Of a stretch of 64,000 nucleotides of DNA, positions 52,489 to 64,000 are shown piece after piece. The number at the start of each line of letters is the position of its first letter. The stretch's first letter is position 1. The DNA is from Bugulina stolonifera (lineage: Eukaryota; Bryozoa; Gymnolaemata; Cheilostomatida; Bugulidae): assembly GCA_935421135.1 (NCBI GenBank), contig OW285197.1:9898723-9962722 (forward strand). The letters run 5' to 3'. The position numbers and the translations under genes are program-made. A model generated the notes under the pieces. That model was not told the DNA's origin. It ran no database searches and saw only the letters and a program-made list of their open reading frames with translations.

Positions 52489-53323
52489 GAAGCTTCGCGC
52501 CAATGGAAGTAACCGGGACAACTAGCCAATCACAGTAGGTTATTATGTTGGCTGAATGCCACAAATAATAGGCTACGCCTGTAATATGAACGTGATATTG
52601 AATGCAAGCCAGGGTTGATGTTTCAACAGTCAATACAAAGCCTGGCCATTGTTCACAAGATCAACCTGCTCTGCACCAAATTATACTATTTCCACAAAAC
52701 ACCAGTGATCTTTAGAGCTTGTCTTGCTGTATCGGTGTATGTGTTTTTGAGGCTTATTATTTTAGTGTATCTCAAGTTTGGGTGAAGTGTAGTTAAAAAT
52801 ATTTACCAGGGCAGAAATAATTAGTACAGCAATAATAAGTACGGATTCTATAGGTTTCACACTTTAAACTGTAGAACTGAAGATCTCTACAGGTTGTAGT
52901 CATATGGACTGAAAATTTTCAAAATCTATGAAGTTGCGCCTAACTGTTACATGGTGGAGCAGAGCATGCACACTGCATGCCTCATTAATTATTGAGCTGT
53001 GCCATACAAATTAGCACCTACATGTATGTAAAAGGTCATCAACCATAGCTGTCAAGCTTGAGCGATTAGGTTGGGATGTACTGTATACTAGTTCTCAGCT
53101 TGCTTGTAATCAGTGATATTCCATGCTTCGAAATTTGCTTCGTATAATAATGATGAATTAGTACTTCCACACAACTACTCTCTTATGTACTTGTAAATAA
53201 AATTGTATAAAATGCCTTGCTTTGCTAAATAGTAAATACCAACTGAATGTTTCGAACAATGTGTTTTCTAGTGTCGTCTAGTCTAGTGTAGCTCATCCCC
53301 AGACAACCAGTTGCACATTCTGT

Positions 53324-53490
<167 letters not shown>

Positions 53491-56400
53491 GAGGCCTACT
53501 CTGGTAGCTCTAGGTATCAGATATGTGGGTGTGCAATTGCCCAATAGTAAGTTTTTATTATTCAGCAAGATGTCTGGAAAACAATGTTACTCAGAGGCCA
53601 TGCATTGGGCACTTTGTACAACCATACACTCTTCCAATAAGTCATGTTTCATTTGCAGAGGTGAAAGCCAAGTACAATTAGTAGTACTCTGAGATCTGGT
53701 GTGCTATGCATCTAATGTGCCAATCAACTAATAATTACAGTAATACAGTAATTGATGATACACTGATAAAATGAACAGAGCAGTGCTAAAATGTGATCAG
53801 TGGGGCGCATACACCTTTGTGTGCTATTAGTCATACTAATTATTTATAGTACTAATAACCATCAGTTGAGCAGCCACAGCTCAGTATCAATATAGGATTG
53901 CACTGCATGTTGTTTACTTGATTGTGCTCTGTCGATTGAATATGAGCATAGCAACCATGCAGCATGGGTCATTATTTATGGCCAGGTGAAAAAACCTCTT
54001 CTGTTACACATAGGCAAGCAGACTGCTGGTAAAGAGTAGCCTGGATGAAACTTTTTAACATTATTGTAACACAGGCTCACTATTTGTGGGAGAAGCCTGG
54101 GTTCCAGGAAGACCTGATAATGTGAGGCCTTACATGTATAATGCAGTGTAGGTGCACAGTTTATAAAGATGCTGTTACAATTGGACATTTAGTCAATTTT
54201 CGAGCTGACCACATACACCTACAAGGAATATGCTTGTGTATAATAGCTTGACCCAATAGTAGAGAATATTATTTGTAGCAACTCATCCTGATCACATCCA
54301 GTGCATAATGTAGGCTATTTCTACCCAATGGATTGTGAAAACTACAGTTTGGATTATTTAAAACAATATTGTTAATATAAGTGTTTTCAGTTCCACATTT
54401 GTGTTAAAGTAGTTCAGTGCTGCACTAATGCTTAATGCATAGAAAATATTGTAGGTTTAATACTTTAGTTCATCTGATGGTCTAGGCTACAGGCAGCATA
54501 ATACATGTATCCAATACATGTACGTATTGGATGAGTACATTGTACATGGTAACTGAGGTCAGCCCTATGCTCACAACTCAAGTTCACGCTTGACTTCATG
54601 TCTTACCCAATGAGGACATTGTGAACGATGTCTGTAGTACTACACTATGCTATTGTCATAGAATCTCAAGATTTCAATAGACAACTACTTGTATTCTAAA
54701 AATTAAAATGCGTGTTATTTACCATGTGTACTGCAGAGTGCAGGAGCATAGCAGTCATGCAGGTGATTGTCTATGCCTATGGGCAAGTGAATAAACTAAT
54801 ACATATAATATAGACAAGGGGGCAAAGTATTTAGTCCCACAATCCATTACCATAAAGATTTAAGAATGTGAGGCCTGGAGTCCAGGTTACATGTAGGCCT
54901 AAGGGCCCTATAAGGCACCAGTGATATCAATCATCTGTTGTCATAAATGTAACGTAGACACCATCTCTAATGTGTGTGTCATAAATGTGTGATTTGCCCA
55001 CTTTTTATAATATTACTGTTCTCAGACAACAAAGTTGTTTTGTAATTAGTGGTGGTCACTTTGCTATGTTATGATACTGCACGCCTACATAGCAAGCTTT
55101 GATTTGTTTACATTGTTTTACATTTTGAGGCTGCTGTTTTGCTATCATAGCTTTATCAACTATATAATCTGATGCATAGTGTTTTCTAACCAGTTTATTA
55201 TAATTGTCTTACAACCTGAGTAGTACAAATAAAATTCAGGATATATGTCTCTTAAAATATTGCCATAGAACAAATTCATGACATGGCGCTGCGAGTAGGG
55301 TGGCAATAATAAGAGAATATATTCATGACAGTGTGAGTTGACAATTTTGTCCGAGAGTTTTACTCCAGCTTCCCACATAAACAAATTTAACTTGAAAACA
55401 GTTTTGATAATGCCAGAAAGTTTATTCAAACACCATTATATGTACATTATATTATGCACTATGTACTTTGGTGGTAAAAATATCATTGTCTGCCAATATG
55501 GATCAGCATTGAATCCTATTGATGTTATTTTGTTCTTTGGGCTGCCTTTAAAATAGAACATTTTACTTCATATGAACTATCTATATTGCAATTGTTGACT
55601 AGACATTTCCATGCTTGTGGGCTTATCAATTTTGTTATTATCATACCCATAGCAATGATAATAATTATCATTGCCCATAGTAGTATCTAGCTAGTGGAAT
55701 TACAGATCATGTTGTCTCTTTGTAAATCTGCCATTGGTCAAAATAGTATACACTGTACCAGGCACCTTTATAAATGTTATTGTTGGTTGCAAGCCATTTG
55801 GATATAATTTCAACCCTGCTGCAACACTAGTGTACCTCAGAATAATGCCTGCTGTTTCATTCTCTCTTGAATTTCCAACATTGGAATAAACAATATTATT
55901 AATAGCATGCATATTTATCCTTCAATTGAAGGAATTGATTTTGTTATCATCACTAAAATAATTAAATTGCTGCTGAAAAGACCTAGAAATTAGCCAAAAA
56001 ATAAAAATACAGGCCTGTAGGTGGACTTGATCCACTAAGCTTTTTAGTATGATCAAAGTTTATAGAAATAATAAGTTGTCTCACGGGTTTCTGCACCATT
56101 AAACGCCGTAGTCCAAAGTAGTTGGGCGACAACGAAAAATTACCAATAAAACAATGGAGTTTTCTCAAGATTGGCGAAAACATTATCCTCAGATTGGCTA
56201 GAAGTACCTGTGATGCTAGCCCATTATTATCAGGATACATGATGCTTATACCGGTAGCATCAATAGAAGAGGCAAGCATTTAGAGGAACTTAAATAGGGG
56301 TAAAATGCCCATAAAGTTTGAGCCATCCTACTGAGCACGTTGTCTGGACTATTTATGCCTCATGTAGACCAAAGATGGTAAAAGTATGCTCTCTGTGTAG

Positions 56401-59155
56401 ACTGTCAACTACTTCTGGCTGTTACGTCCACCTGCATTTTTATAGCCTGAATGTATGTTTGCAAATAATCTATTTTATGTATGCATTAATGATTACAATG
56501 CACATTGTTTACTATATACACTGGGCATGTATAATTTGCCATGAGCATAGCCATCATGACGTTATTATTGTTTTTTGGCCAAGTGAGTAAGCTGATACAT
56601 AATATAGGTAAACAGGCAAAATAATAGCCCCATAGCCCATTACTATTTCTAGGACCAGTCTGGGTTCCAGGAAGTTTTGAGAATATGAGTCCAGGTTACA
56701 GTGTAGGTCTAAACTAAGACCCTATTTAATGCACCGAGATACCATTACCAACTCTCTATAAACTGTTACAGGGGTACAATTTTTACTACATGTGAAAGTC
56801 TGCAATGCTACCACTATATTATAGGTCAATGCTGCAGATGCCCATGCATCAACCACATTCAGTCACCAATGAGGTTGCTGCCTCCTACTTAAATTGTAGT
56901 GTTGGTGATTGTGAAAGTTGGCACCTTATTTGGCTTGGAACTTACACTCATATTACTCTTGGGTACAATGATAATTTACCCCTCATTAATTTATTTGCCA
57001 AACGGTGGAATCCAACTAATTTTAAATTTCAACTCACAATGATGCTCTATATTTATTTAGTTGGCAATGAGGCACTGTAAAATACCAATTGTACTACAAT
57101 GTATTTATTAGATTTAAAACTAGTTTAATGTTTCCTAAAGACACCTTGCATAATGTAACAAAATTATTTCTGAAATCATAACGTTGATATAAATTTTGTC
57201 TAAAGAAATTTAAAGATGTACGCCTATATTGTATCCATAAAATTATCCAGGTAAATAAAAGGAAAAGGCTCCCCAGTTTGGAGTAGCCTAAATACATGTA
57301 CATGTTAACAGTCAATAGAAACAAAGGTTTCAACTTTCATGTGAAATCCATGTAATGTAAGATGAGAAGTTATATTTGAATTTATTGGCACAATCATGGA
57401 GATAAATTTGAGAAGATATGGACAGTTTATTAACACACAGCATTTCCATGTACATGTACATTTGTATATTGAAACTGTGATAACATTCTTTCATAGATGC
57501 CTTATGTTCCCTGTAGGCATGACTTGTATAGGTTATTAGCCTATCACATGTAACATTTAGAGATACTTTGCAAAGACAATGCTGACACTACATTGAAATA
57601 TTATGCAGATTTGTTTATGATTCTTGGTCAGAACAATGTACCCATAAATAGGAACACATTGGTAGAAAAGCTATGCTTTGGTATATTGTTCATTCTCATA
57701 GCATCATTGCCACTAAAGTAAATTCTTATTAGGCTGGGCCAGGAAAAGTTGACCATTTTAGCTGCTAATATGAAGCACCATAATTTAACTGAATCTTCTA
57801 ACACATATGTGTGGAGTATAAACATGTTTGACCCTAGAACACTACAAAATTGATGACTGGTAATAGCACCATTACCTATCTCCAGCCTGCAGGCTAGTCC
57901 CTCCTATATTCTTCAGAAATTTTATGCCCAAGTATGAGAAATCATTCAGTCTCACCCTCAATGTTTTTCAGCTTACCATTTTATGTTGTCAAACATTGCC
58001 AACTTGTTGAAAATATTGCATTGGCCTACCTACATATACTACATGGTCTGTGTTCTTGGCCCAGTTCTAAAGTTGGTAGGCATGACAACAGAATTAGAAC
58101 AGTATTAGAAGTGAAAAATATGATAGTGATATATCATGTACGCTACACTTTCAATTTTAGGGTGATGTCTCTTTCACCATGCATAGAGCTCCTTTGTGCA
58201 CCATCACTTCTACACTTGAGTGGAACAGTCCAAAAGTACAGTGTAATATGTGCACTTTTTTGTTAGTTGCACAGCTACCAACATTTTTTGCATTGAAAGT
58301 GGTTGAATTACTATTTACATGTACCATTGCAAAAAGTATTATGTAGTATGCACATTAGTCCAGCCTATCTACACTACCGGTATATGCGGCCTGTAGGGAA
58401 ACAGAGTCCCACACACAAGCAATCCACCAATTAATTCAGAAGGTGCAAATAGTAGAAGCCAAATTTGGAAACAATTAATTTAATTAATATGGTGACTCTC
58501 ATAAAATTATGCTGGTTCCATTTTTTAATAGGAAAAGCAGTATAAGCCAATAGACCTGTAAAAAAAAGACCTTTCATCAATTGCAATGATAGTGCACTGT
58601 AGCAGTGCAGATATGAGTACAGGATTTTTAAGCTAATATGTCATGGGAACATTTAGGGTCCATTATACATGTACAAGGATTGAAGCATTTTAGGGACTGT
58701 GACAATGTTGAGAAGTTGTCCTCCCAATATTTCATAGGTTGCCTGCATTTATTATCTACACCACAAATGTACACTGTACTTTCTGTGCACCTTGTGGGTC
58801 CTTTTCAGATAACATAAACATGTTGAACAAATTTCTGACAGAAGTGTTTATTGACTGTCCATAATAGAAAAATCAGACAAAATTGTTTAGTTACTACTTA
58901 GAGAAAACATAACTCTTCTTAAATCCTCATAAATATAGTTGAAATTAATTCAAAACTGTACATTAACGTTTGAACTTAGCATCGTAACTAAAAGGCAAAT
59001 ATTATTTCTAAACAGCTGTTATCATCGATGCTAAACGATTTATTTGTTGTTCAACCTTGCTAGAGCAACATTGAGACATAGACTAGAAAATATAAGAAAT
59101 ATAGTTCCATTGGTGTTGGTACCAATGAATGTGTACTAAGTTGATTTTCATTCTG

Positions 59156-59461
59156 TATACACTGCAGTATACACTGCAGTATACACTGCAGTATACACTG
59201 CAGTATACACTGCAGTATACACTGCAGTGTATACTGCAGTGTATACTGCAGTGTATACTGCAGTGTATACTGCAGTGTATACTGCAGTGTATACTGCAGT
59301 ATACACTGCAGTATACACTGCAGTGTATACTGCAGTGTATACTGCAGTATACACTGCAGTATACACTGCAGTATACACTGCAGTATACACTGCAGTATAC
59401 ACTGCAGTATACACTGCAGTATACACTGCAGTATACACTGCAGTATACACTGCAGTATACA
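59156..59461. repeat. 12-bp satellite with orientation-switching blocks
   Basis: CTGCAG recurs every 12 bp, separated by either TATACA (F) or its reverse complement TGTATA (R). From left to right the spacers run 6F, 6R, 2F, 2R, 10F with no other variation seen. Because CTGCAG is palindromic, F and R are the same unit in opposite orientation. The first 12 units therefore form one long perfect palindrome. Confidence 0.97.
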
Positions 59462-59795
59462 ATCATTGGCTGAAGTTATTTTCACGGTTTTTTGTGCTAC
59501 TAAATATTCAAGCTATTGAAAATGTAGAATAGATATAACACTATAGATTTAGATATAACACCTTCTAATTCAAAAAGAAAAACAAACCGTTTTGACAAAA
59601 CATGACATGCAAAAATTTTTTGTGACCATGGTACAAAACTGCACATACACACATACAAAAGTTTATCACACAATAGGCATTCAGACATACAGCTGCTGTT
59701 TAAGCTAGTTGGTGGATAGGTACTTGCAAAAGCCTACTGCTATACAGCTATGGACAAGCAGATAAACATGTTCATTTTGTTTTTAGCAGAACTCG

Positions 59796-60491
59796 TTACC
59801 AGTGTTCCAGATCCACTGGCTGCTGCAAGTTAATCTTTTTCAATTTACATGATACTGTATCATAGTCTCTCTGACTGTTGCCTACCCGTGAGAAAACCTC
59901 TGCACGTACTTCTGGTCTGTAGAATATCTTGAACCACGCTAGAAGCTCAAGACAATCTAAAAGAAAACAGGTAAAACTTTCTAATTTGGAAATTTTAAAA
60001 TTCATTTCCTTGATACACATTCTTGAATACAAACGAGTCTAAGACAAATAGACAATCAAACAGGTATCTACATGCCTAGATAGGGATAGGCTGTCAACAA
60101 ACAAGTCATACAGCCTAGACACACATAATCTCTGTTCTATCAAAAAGGACTAATATGAGATATTACTCTCCAAGTTCATAATGTTGACATCCTACTCTAG
60201 TCTTCTCCTCTTGTTGGATGTTTTGAACCGTGTGGTAATATATTTTCGACACACTCTACTCTGCACACTATTTTTTGTAAAACCTATCCTACATGTACAT
60301 CATACCTCTCCTCATCCTATACAAGTACGACATCTGACATTTCTATGTACATTATAAACTCTATTGCAGTGCATGTATATGCATACAATGTACATGTACA
60401 TGTATTATTGCTCATGTACATAATAGACCTACTTACTTGTAAGTTTACCCTCTGCATCTCTGCTTGGAGGCTGGTCGTTTTGAAATTCCAT
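59796..60491 (-). CDS. Possible small two-exon gene, 71 aa, unrecognised
   Basis: Exon 1 (60437-60491) starts ATG and reads MEFQNDQPPSRDAEGKLT, ending at a GTAAGT donor in phase 1. Exon 2 (59796-59956) follows a TTTTCTTTTAG acceptor, continues in frame as NCLELLAWFKIFYRPEVRAE and stops after QPVDLEHW. The total is exactly 72 codons. The strong splice signals and matching phase support it. The start could instead be internal to a longer exon, and upstream exons may exist. It looks like a small soluble helical protein; no family is recognised. Confidence 0.45.
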
Positions 60492-62937
60492 AGAATGCAA
60501 GTGATGATAAAATTATCTTCTTCTACAGTACATGTACATTTTATTTCATTCAAATCAGCTCTGTTCTATGCTTCGGGAGTACATGCTCATCTGCCAGAAC
60601 TTTTGCACTGGCATGGCTAAAATAATTAAATATATATTTATAAATATTCGCATTTTCTTGTTCCGCAATTCTTACTTTCATTCAAGAAACACCATTACCA
60701 AGCTTCATAAGTTTGAAGGTTATAAATTGCAAATTGAGTTACTATTTTTAACGCTGATTTAATAATAACCGTGGAAATCTACATATACATCATGCATTGG
60801 TTCAGTGTCACTGTGCCTAATCAAACATGTACTGACTAACAAGTAAATACTAGCATATGGCAGACATTCATGTACATCTATATAACTATATACAGGGTCT
60901 GTACAATACATGTAGATTTTTAATAGGAAATTGACTCATTGATGGAGTTGTCACACCCTACCCTAAGGTGCGACAACTCCACAGAAATAGTTTATAATAT
61001 ACACTGTACGTGTACTACATTACATAATAATTATACATGAAACAGACATTTGATGTATTTCTCTAGCGATTCAGTTGAAAGCATCTTTGATAAATGCTGT
61101 GTAGTTTATGATAAGCTTTCATATTATTTGACTGTCCTTCAAAATGATGCCATGACTAAATATTGCCGTGTATGCCACAACACACAGTTATACAAAAATA
61201 TAATGATAGACAATTATACTTGCAGAATGGATGGGTCTGAGAGCCATATTCTTTTTGGAACCATCAAAAGTCAAGATTCTCAATGGCTGGAATCTTTCTC
61301 TAGCTATTCTGCTTTCATCCCTGAACTGGTTTCACTGCTTCTAATAGAAGAAAAAACAAATATTAGTGTTCATAGTTTGTGCATGCCACATAGCATATAA
61401 CATTTTCTTGCTTCTGTTTAACTGACTGCTACCTGTTGCTAATTAACAAATTTATATTTGACAAACTCTCTGATCTCTTAAGAATCCTGTCCTTACAAAT
61501 CACAATCTTCTAATATTGGTTCTAAATAAGTTATAGTTCTGTTCATTGTTGAGACTTTTCTTTCCTTCCACTGTATATACAGACAACATATTTGAACAAC
61601 ACTGAATGTTTACAAATTATTAATAAAAGTGTACCTACAGCATATAGGCCTAGTTGTAGGCCTACTTTGAAACACAAATTTATGATGAACAAAAATTTTC
61701 CAGTAGTGTCTTTGTTATCTGGATGCTTAAGTTTTTAGGACCAAAAACCTTAATGTAATAATCTTACTGAAAATGGTTATAGTTAACATATTCATTAAAG
61801 TACGAGTTTGAACAAAGAAAAAATAAAAGAAATAAAGAAAATAAATACCACTGTTTTTAATCGTGCAATAATAATATCATTAATATTGATATTACTAGAC
61901 ACGCAATAATTTTGTAACAAGTATAGATAATAGCATAGTTAATAGGCCTAACCACATTATGATAAGATATAATATTAATGTAGGCCCTATAAATATTTAT
62001 AACAATATACTATACTGAATACAAATATTTTATTACATATGATATTACCTATTATTCGTTACATTTTTAATATACATGTAAATATTAAAATATATTTATA
62101 TTAAAACCAAAATAATAATATAATAGAAATACCAAACATTATTATTATATTAATATAAATAAATAATTATTATATTATAATAATTATAATAATAATAATT
62201 ATTGTTAATTTTTTCTAAAACTGAAAATTTCAATTCCGTGGTATGTGTATAATAATGGATATTTACCAGTCATTGCTCCAAATACAATAAAAAACTTTTG
62301 AAGAATGAAGCTTTAGGTGGTCAAGCTACAAGCAGGTGGACCTTAGATAAAAATTGGAAACCGGCTGTGACTGAACAACAGCTTGAGCTTTCTAAATATG
62401 GAGGAAACTAATACCAAGTAAGTATAACACTCGTCAAGGATGGCCACTGGCAGGCCCGGTCCTGAATAATTCGACACCTACTTGACGCCACTTGCCGATG
62501 GCAGAGGTGTTGATCAAGGATGTCACAACTCCCAACGTTTTAGTGCGGTCAGGGGTGATCACTCCCAAAATTGAGCTATATGGCGTGGAGATAAATCCAT
62601 ATCCGGTTAAGTTTCCGTGTTTCCTTAACATCGTTGAGAGTGAATAGATTTCAAGAATATAGAAATTCAATTGACAATATGCACCAAGTATATACGTACA
62701 TCTAGAACAAAAACTCTTTTTGGATTTTACACAAAATACTCCTTCAACAACTTTTTATAAGTCAGTATGTATACAGCCTGAATGTACATGTATGCATGTC
62801 TACATGTCAAACAGTTCTACAGTCTACAGTTCTACAGCACATACCTAAAGCACTATAATTAGATGTATGTCTAAAGGAATATGTGCAAGTAATACCATGT
62901 CTGCTTATACGTTTCCTGGTCTTCTACATGTACATGT
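60492..62937. other. Intergenic DNA, AT-rich, no clear gene
   Basis: Nothing was firmly recognised. It includes a copy of the dispersed motif as a tight hairpin (60944-60980), a very AT-rich block (61800-62220), and a plus-strand frame near 62278-62411 with a protein-like run (KNEALGGQATSRWTLDKNW, ending SKYGGN). That frame opens just after a stop and has no clear partner exon. A minus-strand frame at 62434-62670 also looks partly protein-like. Confidence 0.4.
60944..60980. other. Hairpin made of two facing GGAGTTGTC motifs
   Basis: GGAGTTGTCACACC (60944-60957) faces GGTGCGACAACTCC (60967-60980): 13 of 14 pairs across a 9-nt loop. Confidence 0.85.
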
Positions 62938-63045
62938 AGGTCCTTTTACAACTAGGTCCTCTACAACTAGGTCATTTACAAATAGGTCCACAACAAATAG
63001 GTCCACTACAAATAGGTTCACTACAAGTAGATCACTACAAGTTTA
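62938..63045. repeat. 15-bp tandem repeat upstream of asparagine synthetase
   Basis: About seven units resembling ACAAATAGGTCCACT, drifting gradually along the array (ACAACTAGGTCCTCT at the left, ACAAGTAGATCACT at the right). It ends about 240 bp before the asparagine synthetase ATG, so it lies in the promoter or 5' UTR region. Confidence 0.9.
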
Positions 63046-63282
63046 AGTCCAAGTGCTATCCATCACTTGTTTCCACAACTACTGCACTAAACGTAATTCA
63101 TTCTTTCTACTCATGCATAAATTGAAGTCAACTGAAGATTGCAAAGACATTTTTCTACCCACCTTCCTGCTGATATATAGCGGGTCAGTTATAATTCACA
63201 CACCATTGCATACCACTCATTTACAAATTAGAGACCAGATAGTGGACTAACATTAGAAAACAGAAACTATAACTGGCTGATC

Positions 63283-63531
63283 ATGTGTGGTATCTGGGCA
63301 ATATTTGGTAGTCAAATATCTCATACAGAACTCTTCTCTTCCTTCTGCAAGATAAAGCATAGAGGTCCAGATGCCTACAGACTGGAAACGGTTAATCACT
63401 TCCAGAACTGTCTGCTGAGATTTCACAGACTGGCTCTTCAAGAGAACCTTCAGGGAATGCAACCGTTCAGACTAAGTACTCACCCTCATCTTATACTCTG
63501 CTATAAAGGAGAGATCTACAACTATAAACTG
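63283..63531 (+). CDS. ASNS: Asparagine synthetase (glutamine-hydrolysing), first coding exon
   Basis: The exon encodes 83 residues and ends in phase 0 at a GTAAGT donor. It begins MCGIWAIFGS: after removal of Met, Cys2 is the catalytic nucleophile of the class II glutaminase domain. Conserved blocks follow in order: KIKHRGPDA (human IAHRGPDA), RFHRLAL (human GFHRLAV), GMQPFR, and LCYKGEIYNYK (human LCYNGEIYNHK), where GEIYN helps form the glutamine site. The full enzyme (about 560 aa) would continue with the rest of the glutaminase domain and the ATP-dependent synthetase domain beyond the window. It makes asparagine from aspartate, glutamine and ATP in the cytosol. The first intron runs past 63531; no second exon is convincingly visible before 64000. 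Confidence 0.95.
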
Positions 63532-64000
63532 GTAAGTTACGCATATTTGTAAAATTCAAAACTGATTGTCTAATTACTTGTTTCCAATTACTGATTGTCT
63601 AATTACATTGTGTCAGCGGCGTTTGATGTCTACGATTCTGTACATATGAAGAACTATGACAGTGTAGATCTGCCAGGTCTACAGGTAGATGGTCTAGAGG
63701 AGGTATAAGTATTGGGTAACTCAAGTAGCAACTAGTATACAGTTTGGTGGAGTTAAAAATTAGTTATATGAAAGCTAGCATGACTGATTTTATACAGTAG
63801 GGATGCATGTGTTAAAGTTAGTATTAAAACAAGTGAATTAATATACTGTACAGTTATGTACACCTACACCTATATGAATGTGTGCATCAATGCATGTGCA
63901 AGTTGTCAATTTCCTGCAGGCAGATTGTACATGTACATGGTATTGCTATAGGATTCACTGCAGACCTTGACTGGATCTGCCTGAAAATATGTTTCTCTGT
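63532..64000 (+). other. Start of asparagine synthetase intron 1
   Basis: No clear second exon is seen. A short duplicated phrase (ACTGATTGTCTAATTAC) occurs twice at about 63560-63606. A frame at 63617-63708 reads DVYDSVHMKNYDSVDLPG but does not match the expected asparagine synthetase sequence. Confidence 0.5.

Noticed and set aside
59060..59532. Five overlapping frames of 101-141 codons on both strands
   Set aside because: All are the 12-bp array, which has no stops in these frames. The repeat is the real feature.
61050..61400. 116-codon plus-strand frame
   Set aside because: No recognised motif, no clear splice sites or promoter, and unremarkable composition.
63617..63708. Second exon of asparagine synthetase
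   Set aside because: The frame reads DVYDSVHMKNYDSVDLPG and stops soon after. It lacks the VDGEIILHLY-type block expected next in the enzyme.

Overview
This is animal (metazoan) nuclear DNA: AT-rich, with intron-split genes, GT-AG splice sites, AATAAA poly(A) signals and much repeat sequence. Genes were assembled by hand from phase-compatible exons and recognised protein motifs. The species cannot be named from sequence alone. The gene content (a PBC/PBX homeobox gene, two innexins, a sushi-repeat secreted protein, asparagine synthetase), the compact genes and the AT-rich intergenic DNA would suit a non-bilaterian or other invertebrate animal.

Layout. (1) 137-1314, + strand: the last three coding exons of a PBX/extradenticle gene, from homeodomain helix 3 to the stop. 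(2) 3816-10576, - strand: a complete innexin ('A', ten coding exons, about 419 aa) with an inferred 15-nt start exon far upstream. (3) 10577-23477: gene-poor DNA holding a 13-bp satellite, a 356-bp inverted-repeat element, a 1,146-bp DNA-transposon-like element with a perfect 10-bp target duplication, and several hairpins. (4) 23478-35391, + strand: a second complete innexin ('B', 398 aa, nine coding exons) that carries two equal-length, equal-phase copies of exon 2. (5) 39050-44924, + strand: a secreted protein of 690 aa with a signal peptide, an arginine-rich segment, six sushi/CCP domains and an unrecognised cysteine-rich C-terminus, behind a TATA box. Two tRNA-derived SINE-like elements lie in and just after it. 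(6) About 45400-51120, + strand: scattered exons of an unidentified gene ending at a good poly(A) signal. (7) 51121-59795: no gene recognised; microsatellites, diverged local duplications and a 12-bp array whose units flip orientation in blocks. (8) 59796-60491, - strand: a possible two-exon gene for a 71-aa protein. (9) 63283 onward, + strand: first coding exon of glutamine-hydrolysing asparagine synthetase, cut by the window end.

The two innexins share exon lengths for three exons (97, 122 and 170 nt) and face away from the DNA between them, so they look like an old inverted duplication. They should form gap junctions or unpaired channels. In B the duplicated exon swaps the end of TM1 and most of the first extracellular loop, the part that docks two half-channels, and reading-frame arithmetic forbids using both copies at once. 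That is the strongest candidate for something new here. The second is a dispersed motif (GGAGTTGTC plus a pyrimidine-rich tail) that recurs over much of the window, often as facing pairs.
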